Source: Shewanella carassii
GTDB taxonomy: Bacteria; Pseudomonadota; Gammaproteobacteria; Enterobacterales; Shewanellaceae
NCBI RefSeq assembly: GCF_002777975.1
Contig: NZ_NGVS01000013.1
Location: 162,392 to 226,391, forward strand
Direction: 5' to 3'
DNA length: 64,000 nucleotides
Position 1 is the first letter of the stretch. The number at the start of each line of letters is the position of its first letter. Positions 1-10,400 of the stretch are shown in pieces. Both the position numbers and the translations under genes were made by a program. The notes below the pieces were generated by a model, which was not told the DNA's origin, made no database searches, and worked only from the letters and a program-made list of their open reading frames with translations.

Positions 1-88
1 CAATGGTCATCGAGGCCGTTTAAGCCTTAGCTTCAAAGAGGCGTTGCCGCATTAGCTGACAGCGCCTCTTTGTCTACTGGAGGCTTCT

Positions 89-2803
89 TCAATTAAACAA
101 CTTGCCCAGCACACGCTTGACGACGCTCGACTCGTCTTGCTTGAATGGCTCTGTATTTTCTTCGGTCAGACAATCAAACTTGGCGATGATTTCCAGCAGG
201 CGTTTGCGCTCATCTGCGGTCAGCAGCCTGGACATATCCGGCAGCCGCTGCTGGCTGGCCAAGTGGATAATGAAAGACTCAGGTTGCCGCCCTTCGTGCA
301 TGGCAAAATACACAGTGGCCTGTGGCGTCACACCTATCCTATCCAACCAGAGTAGTGCCCAGAACTCCTTGTCGGCTTCAAGCTGCAGGCTCACATCGAC
401 ATCGCCGATGCTTGAGTGCCCAAGCGCTTCATCCTGCCAACGCTCGGCCATATTCAGATGGCCTTCGGCAACCAAATGGTTGATATAGGCTTCCCTGACA
501 CTGGGACAGCCCAACCAGTGCAGCCCTCGCTTCCCAAGACCGCTGAGAAACAGTGCCAGCCGCTCTCCCATCTCGGTTGGCAACAGCCAGACAAAGTCTG
601 CCACGCCAACCTTGCCGCGATAATCGCTGTAGGGATCCCAGCCTTGCAGAACCGGCAGCTTCAAGGCTTGTGGTGTCAGGTTTTCCAGGCCTTCGCCGCT
701 TTGCAAATAGGCCTGTAACTTGTCATAGACAGTCTTCGCCGCTGCCGGTTTGAGTTTTTGCTCCAGGCCGCGTTGCAGGCTGAGGTTAAATAGCTCAAAG
801 GCTTGCTGCGGTAAGGGGCGCTCCGGGAAACAGGCCTTGAGATCGGCAATAAATCCCAGCATGGCCGTTTCATCGCAATAGTTTAGGGCATCCAACAGCT
901 TTTGCTGAGCCAGCCAATGGCTGCGGCCTATCATGCTGTTATCTTCGGGATCGCCTTCGGCAAAGCTTGCCAATCGCTCCAGGTAACGTTGCCAGAAGCG
1001 CTCGTTGGCCGGGGCATAGCGCGCGATGCGCCTGTCTTGCAGCAAAGTATGGGCATCCAGCTGCGCCTCGCTGACTCCCAGTGCCAGCAGCTTTTGATGC
1101 AGGCTCAGCTCTGTCTGCGGATCATCTATGGCGGCATATCCTTCATAGTTTGCATAAAACTGACTGATGCGGCTGATAAGCACCATAGGCGCCAGTTTCA
1201 AAAGCAGTTGCCAGTGGCGCTGGGCCAGGATCTGCAGTTCGGTGTGAGCCTGTGGCAGTTGGTTATTTAACAGGAAAAACAGGCTGAGCAGGCCGCGCTG
1301 GAAACCATCGTCCGGGAAAAACAACCAGTAGGCCGCTTGACGCTGGCTTATCTGGCTTCCCCGTTTTCCCCCATCCTTGCCAAGTAGCGATTCGGCAACG
1401 GCGGCCATAGTGTCAGCATCCTGCTGCTCCTTGGCCTCACTGAGCCAGGCCTTGAGTGTCAAATGCTGCGGATTATCGCTATTGAAGCGGCCACCATGCC
1501 GATTGAAGACACGCATATAGGCAGTGAGGAAATGCTGCTCCAGCCAGCCAAGCAGCGCCTGGGTTTCTGCCGCTGTGCACTCGGGGCGGCCGAGCCGATA
1601 GGCGGCATAGGCGACGCCTCCCAAGTGGGTCGGCAACTTGTCCAGTGCCGCCGGCAGACGATCGGCAATGGCTGCATCCAACTGTGCGAAGTCACTTTGC
1701 TTGCAGGTATGGCTAAGCAGGAAAAAAGGCAGCTCATCCAAGCTGGGTAGTGGGCAGTTGCCTTGAGTTTGCCCGGAGCTCTTGCCACTTTCCTGCTCTG
1801 TTTGGGCGCTGCCAGTATCGGTTTTATCCTGCTGCCAGGGGGCGAACCTGTCGTCCATCAGCCAGGCTTCGGCAACCTGTGCCTTGGGCTCAACGCCGAG
1901 CGCATCCTGCAGCGCCAGCGCCTCATCTTCCACCCTGTGCCCCAAGATCAATTGCTGCTTGACCTGATCCCGCCACAGCTCAGTGTCTTCAAGTTCCGCT
2001 TCTACCGGCCAGTCGTCCAGGCTGTAGAAGAATTCCAGTATTGGTTGGGTTTCTTCCAGCGTTTGTTCATCGGCATAGGCCAGCAGCGGGGTTTGCTCCA
2101 GACGTTTGAGGAGCTGCGCCTTAAACCAGGCGTAATCGTCAGCATGCTCGCTAAAGTGTTCCAGCAGGCTGGGGTTGACAGGATCACCTTCGGCGGTTTG
2201 GAAAAAACAGCGGCGGCTCTGTTCGCCATCACAGTGCAGATAGGCGTGGATCAGTTCGCGGCGCCAGCCGAACTCTTCTACCAGTTTGCCCAGCAATTCC
2301 ACGGGTGAGTAGCCGCTGTCCAAATCCCAGTAAGGCACCAGAAAGGCGGCCAGATAATGACTCAGTTCGGGATATTGCCTGGCCAGCATGTAGAGGGCTT
2401 CTACCCCGAAGACGTTGTAGTCATCGAGAAAGAGATCGCTAAAGTCGTTACGACTGCGGGAGAAGGCCACCATGGCCTCGGCAGTTGCCTTGATCTCGTC
2501 CAATAGCTCGGGGAAGTTCAGCGCTGCGGCAAACAGCACGGCTTCAGTGCAATATTTAAAGATGTGGTGCGCTCGAGCGGCGCTGAGTGCATGCACCAGC
2601 AAGTTGCGGTTGTCGCCGGCATCGTCATTGCTGAGTGGCTGCTGTTGCTCGTTGACAAACTCGATATTGAACAGCAGGGAGCCTTCAAGACGAAAGGCGC
2701 TGCCATCGTGCAGGTGTTGCCGGTATTGCTGCAGCGCCAGGGCGATGCTGGCGGGATCTTGTGGCTTGAGGCTAATGCTGAGGGTTTTGTCGAACTGGGG
2801 CAT
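89..2803 (-). CDS. Large hypothetical protein, first of a tandem paralogous pair (904 aa)
   Basis: I do not recognise the family. It encodes 904 residues with no signal peptide, no obvious membrane segment and no catalytic motif, so a cytosolic and largely helical protein is likely. Its only visible relative is the gene just upstream (2966-5686), with which it shares most of the N-terminal 300 residues, for example DPASIA, SLLFNIEFVN, NVFGVEALYMLARQYPELSH and EEFGWRRELIHAYLHCDGEQ. Similarity falls in the middle, around residues 300-420, and returns in the C-terminal half (LGVSEAQLDAH, DSMIGR, FVWLLP, DRIGV/DSIGV). The C-terminus KRLLEIIAKF resembles the paralogue's RLLKLLAQ. The ATG at 2803 aligns with the paralogue's start. 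The two genes are 162 bp apart on the same strand and could be cotranscribed. Function is unknown. Confidence 0.85.
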   Translation of the reverse strand: MPQFDKTLSISLKPQDPASIALALQQYRQHLHDGSAFRLEGSLLFNIEFVNEQQQPLSNDDAGDNRNLLVHALSAARAHHIFKYCTEAVLFAAALNFPELLDEIKATAEAMVAFSRSRNDFSDLFLDDYNVFGVEALYMLARQYPELSHYLAAFLVPYWDLDSGYSPVELLGKLVEEFGWRRELIHAYLHCDGEQSRRCFFQTAEGDPVNPSLLEHFSEHADDYAWFKAQLLKRLEQTPLLAYADEQTLEETQPILEFFYSLDDWPVEAELEDTELWRDQVKQQLILGHRVEDEALALQDALGVEPKAQVAEAWLMDDRFAPWQQDKTDTGSAQTEQESGKSSGQTQGNCPLPSLDELPFFLLSHTCKQSDFAQLDAAIADRLPAALDKLPTHLGGVAYAAYRLGRPECTAAETQALLGWLEQHFLTAYMRVFNRHGGRFNSDNPQHLTLKAWLSEAKEQQDADTMAAVAESLLGKDGGKRGSQISQRQAAYWLFFPDDGFQRGLLSLFFLLNNQLPQAHTELQILAQRHWQLLLKLAPMVLISRISQFYANYEGYAAIDDPQTELSLHQKLLALGVSEAQLDAHTLLQDRRIARYAPANERFWQRYLERLASFAEGDPEDNSMIGRSHWLAQQKLLDALNYCDETAMLGFIADLKACFPERPLPQQAFELFNLSLQRGLEQKLKPAAAKTVYDKLQAYLQSGEGLENLTPQALKLPVLQGWDPYSDYRGKVGVADFVWLLPTEMGERLALFLSGLGKRGLHWLGCPSVREAYINHLVAEGHLNMAERWQDEALGHSSIGDVDVSLQLEADKEFWALLWLDRIGVTPQATVYFAMHEGRQPESFIIHLASQQRLPDMSRLLTADERKRLLEIIAKFDCLTEENTEPFKQDESSVVKRVLGKLFN

Positions 2804-2965
2804 ATTGCTTCCTTGATATTAAATTAACGCTTTTGCCGGTCGCTGCCTGTGTGGCACTTCCTGTTAAACAACCGGCGACCGCGCCATGAGTCAGGGCGTG
2901 GCAGTTATCCTGTTATTACTCGTTTATTGGGTTATTCCCAACTGCTGTTTTATCAATGCCTGCTA

Positions 2966-5686
2966 TTAAGAGCCTTGCGCCAAATCTTTGGCCAGTTGCC
3001 GGACCGCGGCAGACTCGTCTTGCAGGAAGGAGCTGAAAAGCTCGGCGTCAACCCCGGCTTGCGCCAGTAACTTCAGCAGGCGTACACGTTCGTCTATGGT
3101 CAAGAGCTGCGAGGTCTCCGGCAGTCGGCCCTCATCGGCCAAATGTTTGAGGAAGGGCGCAGGGGCGCGGCCTTGGCTTACGGCGAAATAGACAGTGCTT
3201 TGCGCCGCTACGCCTATGCTGTCGAGCCAGCCAAGGGCCCAGTTTTCCTTGGCACTCTGAAAGGCTAACCCTGAGTCATAGTCGCTGTGACGCTTGTGTC
3301 CTACGCTTTGATCTTCCCAGCGCTGCGCCATCGAGAGACCACCCTCGGCAATGAGGTGGTTGACATAGGCCGTCTCCACACTCGGCCGGTGAAGCCAATA
3401 CAGGCTTTGGGTTCCAAGGCCTGCGAGAAACAGGGCCAAAGCTCGCCCCTGCGCTTCAGGCAACAGCCAGACAAAGTCGCTGAGCTCAGCCGCATCGGCG
3501 GGGTCGTCAGAGCGGCAAGGCGCCCAGTCCAGCAACTCGGCCGTGGCTTGGGGCGTCAAGGGCTCAAGCCCTTCGCCCGATGCCAGATAAGCCTTGAGTT
3601 GGCGGCAGAGGTTTTGCGCCTGCTCTTCGGTAAATGATTTGCTGAAGCTTTGCCGCAGGCAAAGATCAAACAGTTCGAAAAACGCTTGCGGCAAAGGCGT
3701 CTCGGGGAAGTTGGCCTTGAGATGGCCAAAAAAGCTCAGCCTCGGCAGCTCGCGGCCAGAATCCAGCGCTTGCAACAACTGCTGCTGTTGCTGCCAGAGG
3801 CGGCGGCCTATCATGCTGTCATCATCTGGGTCGGCTTCGGCAAACTGCTTCAGCCTGGTGATATAACCTTGCCAGAAGCGTTTATCGGCCGGGCGATAGG
3901 CAGCCACCTGTTGTTCTGTCAGCAGGCAATGAGCATCGAGCTGCGCCTCGCTGACACCCAGCTTGAGCAGGTTTTGCCGCAATTCGGCCTCGATATGCTC
4001 ATCGTCAATGGCGGGATAGAAGGCGTAGTCAGCCCAGCAATAATAAATTTTTTCAATCAGTTGCAGCGGATCCAGCGTCAGCCATAGCTGCCAATGCCTT
4101 TGTGCCAGGGTTTTTAAGGCCTGCCACTGCGGCGCTTCGAACTCCGGGGCGCAGAGCAGGAAATACAGCGCCAACAAGCCGTTTTGGAATCCTTTATTGG
4201 CATTGGACCACAAGAGTGCAATGCGCTTTCCGTCCTTACTGGTATAGAGTATCTCAGAGGCAATTTGAGCCATCTTGGCAACATCGCCCTCGGTGTCTAT
4301 ATCCGTGAGCCAGCTCTTTAGAAGGCGATGTTCACGCCTTTTCTTTTGGTACTCTCCGCCCTCATAGAAGATATGATGCTGAAATTGTAACGGCAGCTGC
4401 TGCACCAGCCAGCGAAGCAGCGCCGCGGCCTCGTTGGCCTTGTCGGCTTCCGGGCTTAAGCTGTGGGGCGAGTTCAGGCGGCTCAGGCGATAGGCGGCAT
4501 AGGCGCAGGCGCCAAGGCTCTTGGGCAGTTCGGCCAGCGCGCAAAGCATCTCCTCTCCCACTTCGGCATCCAGCTCTTCCAGCTCGCCAATCCTGAGATA
4601 GTCTTCCGGCTCTTCCAGGTCATAAAATAGCGCGGCATAGTCAGAGTCCGGCTCGTTCTCATCATGCTCCCAGTCATAGTCCTCTGCCAGAGCCTGCTCT
4701 TCCCCGGTTTGCCATAGACTATGACGGTCGTCTTCCCGCCAGGCCTCTGCCACTATTACCAGAGGTTGGCTCTGCTCGCTCAGCTGCGCCAGCAAGGAAA
4801 GCGCTTCATCCTCTACCCGGCGACCCAAGATCAATTGCTGCTTGACCCGATCCCGCCACAGTTCAGTGTCGTCAATGTCAGCCTCTACCGGCCAGTCGCC
4901 CAGACTGTAGAAGAACTCCAGTATCGGCTGGGTTTGTTCAAGCGGTTGTTCATTGGCATAGGCCAGCAGTGGCGTTTGTTCGAGACGCTTGAGCAGCTGC
5001 GCCTTAAACCAGGGGTAATCGTCCGGATGCCCGGCAAAATGTTCCAGTAGGCTGAGGTTGACTGAATCACCCTCTGTGGTCTGGAAAAAGCAGCGGCGAT
5101 TCTGTTCGCCATCGCAGTGCAGATAGGCGTGGATCAGTTCGCGGCGCCAGCCGAACTCCTCCACCAGTTTGCCCAGCAGTAACACAGGTTGGTAGAAGCT
5201 TTCCAAGTTCCAGTACGGCACCAGAAAGGCGGCCAGATAATGGCTCAGTTCGGGATATTGCCTGGCCAGCATGTAGAGGGCTTCCACCCCGAAGACGTTG
5301 TAGTCATCGATAAAGAGATCGCTGGAGTCATTGCGGCGGCGGGAGAAGGCCACCATGGCCTCGGCAGTGGCCTTGAGCTCGTCCAATAGCTCGGGAAAGT
5401 TCAGCGCTGCGGCAAAGAGTACCGGTTCGGTGTAAAAGCTGAGTCTGTGATCCCGGCGGGCAGTATCGAGGGCGTGTTCCAACAAGGAGCGATTGGCACC
5501 GGCATCGTCACGGTTAAGCGGCCGCTGCTGCTGATTGACGAACTCGATATTGAACAGCAAGGAGCCATCGAGTCGAAAGGCGCTGCCGTCGTTCAGGTGT
5601 TGCCGGTATTGCTGCAGTGCCTGGGCGATGCTAGCGGGATCTTCTGGATTGAGGCTGACGCTGAGGGTCTTGTCGAACTGAGACAT
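2966..5686 (-). CDS. Large hypothetical protein, second paralogue of the pair (906 aa)
   Basis: This is a 906-residue paralogue of the downstream gene at 89-2803, of unknown function. It has no signal peptide or membrane helices. It differs from its partner mainly in the centre, where residues about 320-375 form a strongly acidic stretch (DYDWEHDENEPDSDY and following D/E-rich sequence). The segment coding for residues about 100-165 is nearly identical at DNA level to the partner, including synonymous positions, while the centre is not, which suggests local gene conversion. The start ATG at 5686 is followed by SQFDKTLSVSLNPEDPASIA, matching the partner. As the first gene of the pair on the minus strand it probably carries the promoter, in the 424-bp gap upstream. 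What it does cannot be said from sequence. Confidence 0.85.
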   Translation of the reverse strand: MSQFDKTLSVSLNPEDPASIAQALQQYRQHLNDGSAFRLDGSLLFNIEFVNQQQRPLNRDDAGANRSLLEHALDTARRDHRLSFYTEPVLFAAALNFPELLDELKATAEAMVAFSRRRNDSSDLFIDDYNVFGVEALYMLARQYPELSHYLAAFLVPYWNLESFYQPVLLLGKLVEEFGWRRELIHAYLHCDGEQNRRCFFQTTEGDSVNLSLLEHFAGHPDDYPWFKAQLLKRLEQTPLLAYANEQPLEQTQPILEFFYSLGDWPVEADIDDTELWRDRVKQQLILGRRVEDEALSLLAQLSEQSQPLVIVAEAWREDDRHSLWQTGEEQALAEDYDWEHDENEPDSDYAALFYDLEEPEDYLRIGELEELDAEVGEEMLCALAELPKSLGACAYAAYRLSRLNSPHSLSPEADKANEAAALLRWLVQQLPLQFQHHIFYEGGEYQKKRREHRLLKSWLTDIDTEGDVAKMAQIASEILYTSKDGKRIALLWSNANKGFQNGLLALYFLLCAPEFEAPQWQALKTLAQRHWQLWLTLDPLQLIEKIYYCWADYAFYPAIDDEHIEAELRQNLLKLGVSEAQLDAHCLLTEQQVAAYRPADKRFWQGYITRLKQFAEADPDDDSMIGRRLWQQQQQLLQALDSGRELPRLSFFGHLKANFPETPLPQAFFELFDLCLRQSFSKSFTEEQAQNLCRQLKAYLASGEGLEPLTPQATAELLDWAPCRSDDPADAAELSDFVWLLPEAQGRALALFLAGLGTQSLYWLHRPSVETAYVNHLIAEGGLSMAQRWEDQSVGHKRHSDYDSGLAFQSAKENWALGWLDSIGVAAQSTVYFAVSQGRAPAPFLKHLADEGRLPETSQLLTIDERVRLLKLLAQAGVDAELFSSFLQDESAAVRQLAKDLAQGS

Positions 5687-6110
5687 ACTACTTCCTTGAA
5701 ACTGGGGTCCTGCCCGGGCACTGGGATGTGACGTTTTTCGCCATAAGGCCCAAGGCTTGGCTAGTCTAACGACAGTGGCTTTGAGGGTAAACGCCTTATC
5801 CGCCGCAGTGGCATTTTTGTGAAGCTCGCAGTTTGCAACCTGTTTGATGTGGCGTAGCGCTCACTTTCCACAGTCTCGGGGGTTAGGTTGTTTGTCAGGG
5901 ATTGCCCTTCACAGAGCAACTGGCTAGGGTTAAGGCCTTTTTGTACAGGAGTTGGTTTTCCCTCCGGCGGAGCCTGTCATGGCTTGGGTGAAGTCGTCTC
6001 GATGGGACAGCCCAAATCAATCAGGCAGGATGTGGGAAAACAAATACGGCATTGCCTCAATCAAACTCCTGTCACGGAACGGTATAAATAAAAAATAAGG
6101 AAGCAGCAGT
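5687..6110. other. Divergent intergenic region, 424 bp
   Basis: This gap lies between the divergently oriented 906-aa paralogue and the CoA-transferase family gene. It must hold both promoters. A TATAAA-like box occurs near 6083 and a purine-rich ribosome-binding site (aaggaagc) just before 6111. I see no convincing -35 partner, no RNA gene and no coding region. Confidence 0.4.
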
Positions 6111-7397
6111 ATGGCGCCAAGAGTTTGTTCCAGTGCACTGGAAGCGGTATCCCTGATAGGGAATGATGAATTTATCTGGACCCACTCTATGGGAGCCACC
6201 CCCAGAGTCTTGCTGGAGGCGCTGGCACAGCATGCCATGACGCGGCAGAACCTGACCTTGCTGCAACTGCATACCGAGGAAGCCGAGGCCTTGAGTGTGC
6301 CCGAGCTTAAGGGCCATCTGCGCCATCGCTGTTTCTTTGGCGGCGCCCCGACCCGCGCCCTGCTGGCCAGTGGCGAGGCGGATTATGTGCCTGTCTTTTT
6401 ATCCGAGGTGCCCAAGCTGTTTCGCTCCGGCGAGCAACCCATAGATACGGCGCTGGTACAGGTGTCACCGCCTGACAGCCATGGCAACTGTTCGCTGGGG
6501 ATCAGTGTCGAAGCCAGCCGCGCCGCTTGTGATGTGGCCGGCCGGATCATAGCCCATATCAACCCGCAAATGCCGCGCACCCATGGCGACAGCTTTGTAC
6601 CCTATGACCGCTTTGCCGCCGTGTATGAACAGAGTTCGCCTCTGCCCGAACACCCCATGGCCGGAGCCGATGCCATCAGCCAGGCTATCGGCAAGCATGT
6701 GGCCTCTCTGGTTGAAGACGGAGATTGCCTGCAGATGGGCATAGGTGCCATTCCGGATGCCGTATTGGGGCAGTTGGCAGACAGACGAAACTTAGGGATC
6801 CACACCGAGCTGTTTTCCGACGGCATTCTGGCGCTTTATCGCTCCGGGGCGATTAACAACAGCCGCAAGAAGGTGCATCCGGGGAAGTTGGTCACCGGCT
6901 TTGCGCTTGGCAGTCGCGCCCTCTATGACTTTGTCGATGACAACCCCGAAGTGCTGTTTCTGGATATAGAGCAGGTTAATGACACCTCGGTTATCCGCCG
7001 CAACCCGCAGGTAATGGCCATCAACTCGGCGCTGCAAGTGGATATTTCCGGCCAGGTGTGCGCCGACTCCATAGGCACCCGAATCTATTCCGGGGTAGGC
7101 GGGCAGATGGACTTTATTCGCGGCGCCGGTCTTTCTCCCGGTGGGCGCTCGGTTATCGCCCTGCCGAGCACGGCCGCCAATGGCGCACTTTCCCGTATCG
7201 CGCCTGTGCTGAGCCCAGGTGCCGGGGTGGTGACTACCCGGGCCCATGTGCACTATATTGCCACCGAATATGGTTGTGCCAACCTCAGGGGGCGCAGTAT
7301 CCGCGAGCGAGCCAGAGCCTTAATCGACATAGCGCATCCGGATTTTCGCGAATCCCTGTGCCGGGAGACATTCGAGCTCTGGGGTTTGAGTATTTGA
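6111..7397 (+). CDS. Acetyl-CoA hydrolase/transferase family protein (4-hydroxybutyrate CoA-transferase-like)
   Basis: Member of the acetyl-CoA hydrolase/CoA-transferase superfamily, which moves CoA between a carboxylate and an acyl-CoA through a glutamyl-CoA thioester. The 428 residues show the usual two-part layout. The first half has the GAPTRALL and SPPDSHGNCSLGISV region, where the family binds nucleotide/CoA. The catalytic glutamate is most likely E233 in GIHTELFSDG. The C-terminal GVGGQMDFIRGA and EYGCANLRGRS blocks are typical of this family. Length fits 4-hydroxybutyrate or acetate CoA-transferases of the Cat2 type. The true acyl substrate cannot be read from sequence. The ATG at 6111 follows a good ribosome-binding site (aagga). 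It appears to be a single-gene unit, with the next gene starting 95 bp later behind its own regulatory repeats. Confidence 0.85.
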   Translation: MAPRVCSSALEAVSLIGNDEFIWTHSMGATPRVLLEALAQHAMTRQNLTLLQLHTEEAEALSVPELKGHLRHRCFFGGAPTRALLASGEADYVPVFLSEVPKLFRSGEQPIDTALVQVSPPDSHGNCSLGISVEASRAACDVAGRIIAHINPQMPRTHGDSFVPYDRFAAVYEQSSPLPEHPMAGADAISQAIGKHVASLVEDGDCLQMGIGAIPDAVLGQLADRRNLGIHTELFSDGILALYRSGAINNSRKKVHPGKLVTGFALGSRALYDFVDDNPEVLFLDIEQVNDTSVIRRNPQVMAINSALQVDISGQVCADSIGTRIYSGVGGQMDFIRGAGLSPGGRSVIALPSTAANGALSRIAPVLSPGAGVVTTRAHVHYIATEYGCANLRGRSIRERARALIDIAHPDFRESLCRETFELWGLSI

Positions 7398-7398
7398 G

Positions 7399-7447
7399 TT
7401 AACGCTCATTAGGTAAAATTTAACGCTGTTATCATGGTGTTAACTTT
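7399..7447 (+). promoter_or_regulatory. Three helically phased TTAAC direct repeats, candidate operator
   Basis: TTAACGCT occurs at 7399-7406 and 7420-7427, and TTAACTTT at 7440-7447. The spacings are 21 and 20 bp, close to two helical turns. The next gene begins with an OmpR/PhoB-type winged helix, a fold that usually binds direct repeats on one face of DNA. Autoregulation of the STAND-like gene is therefore an inference. No experiment or motif match supports it. Confidence 0.4.
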
Positions 7448-7492
7448 GTATACCGGGTAAGATGCGGTCAATCTCTTATCGCGGTAGGTTCC

Positions 7493-10400
7493 ATGAGCGA
7501 CAGCAGCTTCTTTTTGGGTGATTGGCAGGTCGATCCCGGCAGCAATAGTTTGCGGCTGGGAAAGCGCTTGCGGCAGTTGGAACCCAAAGCCATGGATGTG
7601 CTGCTGTATCTGTGTCGTCGCAGCGGCGAGGTAGTCAGCAGCGATGAGCTGCTGGATGCCTGTTGGCCCGGCAGCGACACGGGCGATAACCCGCTGCACA
7701 AGACCATTAATCAGCTGCGCCGGGCGCTGGACGACAAGGCCGGCGATCCTTCTTTCATCGAAACTATCCGCAAACGCGGCTATCGAGTTGTAGCCGATGT
7801 CCGTTTCCCCATCGGCCACGAAGCCAGTTTGCCATCGCTGGCCTGGAGCCAGGGCTCACCATTTCCCGGGTTAAAACCCTTCAGCGCCGATTATGCCGGG
7901 GTGTTTTTCGGCCGTAGCGAACAGATCAACGCCTTACTGGAACGCATAGCCCGGCAGATCAAACATGGCCGCGGGTTTTGCTTGCTGCTAGGCCCCAGCG
8001 GCAGCGGTAAGTCGTCGCTGATCAATGCAGGCATTTTGCCCAATCTGGCTTCGCCTCAGGGCTTTCACGGCATAGGCCTGGCCTGCTATTCGATACTGGA
8101 TCTGGCCGATGTCGCCGAAGATCAACTGCTGCTGGAGTTGGCCGCCGCCATGCTCGACTGGGAGCTGGACGATGCGCCGGTTTTGGCAGGCTACAGCGCC
8201 GAAACGCTGGCGCATGCACTGGAACAGGATATCGACAGCCTCTGCGCCCAACTCTGCCAGGCGCTGCCGTTCCAAAGTTGGCAGAAGCCGAGGTTCGGCC
8301 TGTTTGTCGACCGTCTGGAAGTGCTGCTGTCATCGCCGCGCTTCTCGGCCGAAGCCCGTGAGCAGGGGCTGGCGCTGCTCGACACCCTGGCGCGTTCCGG
8401 AGCCGTATTGCTGCTCAGCGCCTGTCGCAATGAGTTCTACCCTCAGGTGGTTGCCAGCCCCAGCTTGATGGCGGGCAAGGGCAATGGCGCCCATTTCGAT
8501 CTCTTGCCGCCCAGCCGTCAGGAACTGTTGCAGATGATACGCTTGCCGGCCGCAGCCGCAGGCTTGAGTTGGGAATTTGACCCTGAATCGGCACTGGGCT
8601 TGGATGAGCTGCTGTGCCGTGAGGCCGCCAGTAACCCGGATGCCCTGCCCATGTTGCAGTATATGCTGCAGGCCCTGTATCTGCAGCGCAGTGACGACAA
8701 CCAGTTGCAACTGGCGGTTTATCACCGCCTGGGTGGGCTGGCCGGGGCTATAGGCCAGGCCGCCGAAGATGCCATCGCCTCCTTGTCGAGCTCGCAAAGG
8801 GCGGCCCTGCCACGGGTGCTGTCGCTGCTGGTGACCCTCAGGGAAGATGAGCAGTCGGTCACCAGTCGCAGTGCCAGATATTCCGAATTGGCCACGGATG
8901 CCGAGCGCGCCTTGGTTCAGGCCTTGGTCGACAGTCGGCTGTTTGTCTCCCATCTGGAGGACAGCGAACCCGGTTTCAGCATAGCCCATGAAGCCTTGCT
9001 CAGACGCTGGTCCAGGGCCAGAGACTGGATAGATAGCCACAGGGAAGGGCTGGCGGCCAAGGCCAGGCTGTTCCATCAGGCCAGGCGCTGGCAGCAACAG
9101 CAGTGCAGCCGCGATTTTCTGCTGCCCCAGGGCAAGCCGCTGACCGAAGCGCTGGCGCTGAAAAACGATCCCCTGCTGGAGCTGGATCCTGTCAGCGAAA
9201 GCTATGTTGCCGCCTCCAGCGCCAGAGGGCAGCGCCAACGGCGCCTCAAGGGCGCGACCTTCATGCTTTTATGCCTCTTGACCCTCATCTCGGTATTCAT
9301 GAGTTATCGCAGCGTTGAAGCCGAGCAGCAGGCGCAGGCTAAGCGCCTGGCGGCGGAAGACTTGCTGGGCTTTATGGTGGGCGACTTTGCCGACAAGCTG
9401 CGCAGCATAGGCCGGATGGATCTGCTCGATGGTGTCAGCAACAAGGCGCTGGATTATTTTCGCGAGGCCGACAGCAGCCTGAGTGAGGCGGCGCTGTTTC
9501 GCCATGGTCAGACACTGGAAGCCATGGGGGAGGTGGCCTACTCCCGTGGCCGGGTGGATGAAGCGGAAAAGGCGCTGCTGGCCGCCAGAAACAAACTCTT
9601 GCCACTGTTGTCCGGCAGTACAGATCAGCTGGAGCTGTTAAAGACCCTTGGCGCCAATGCCTTTTGGCTTGGGCAACTCAAGTATGACCAGAGCGATTGG
9701 CAGGGCACCCGCCCCTGGTTCGAGGCTTATCTGCAACACAGTCTGGCCATGTACCGACTGGCACCGGACAACAGCGAAGCGCTGATGGAACTCTCCTACG
9801 CCCACAATTCTCTGGGGTCCTTATCGATGAAGCTGCAGGACTTCAGCAAGGCGCGCCAGGGCTTTGAAGAATCGCTGCGGCTCAAGTTGATCGCACTGGC
9901 CGAGTCGCCGGATGATCCTCAGCGTCTGGCAGATGTCGCCAATGCTCGCTCCTGGCTAGCCAGGTCTTCGAGTGCAGAAGGGGATATTCAAGCAGCCATC
10001 GCCATTCATAGGCAGATAGCCGAAGAGTTAAAGCGGCAGGCTCAGGGAGAACCCTATCAGCTATACAGATTATCCGGAAATCTGGAGATCTTGGCTCAGT
10101 TGTACAGAGCGGTGCAGCAAACCGAATTGGCCAAAGAGAGCGCAATGGAAGCCAGTCGGGCTATTGCTGCCGCGCTTGAGGCCGATCCGGAAAATGAGCG
10201 CTGGCGAATGCAGCAATCTTTTGTTGAGGTGTTACTGGTTAGCTTGCTACCGGCATCAACAGAAAAAACAGCCATGCTTAATGCCCTCAGAGGGCATCTG
10301 GCCAGTAAGCCGTCAAGCGAAACCTCGACTAAGCAGCTTAAATTGGAGGCTCGTTTTTGGTTGGTCGCTGCCAATGAGCGGCTCGAACAAGGTGATTATC

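Noticed and set aside
8330..9238. Antisense frame of 302 codons inside the STAND-like gene
   Set aside because: Gln/Gly-rich shadow product with no recognisable domain.
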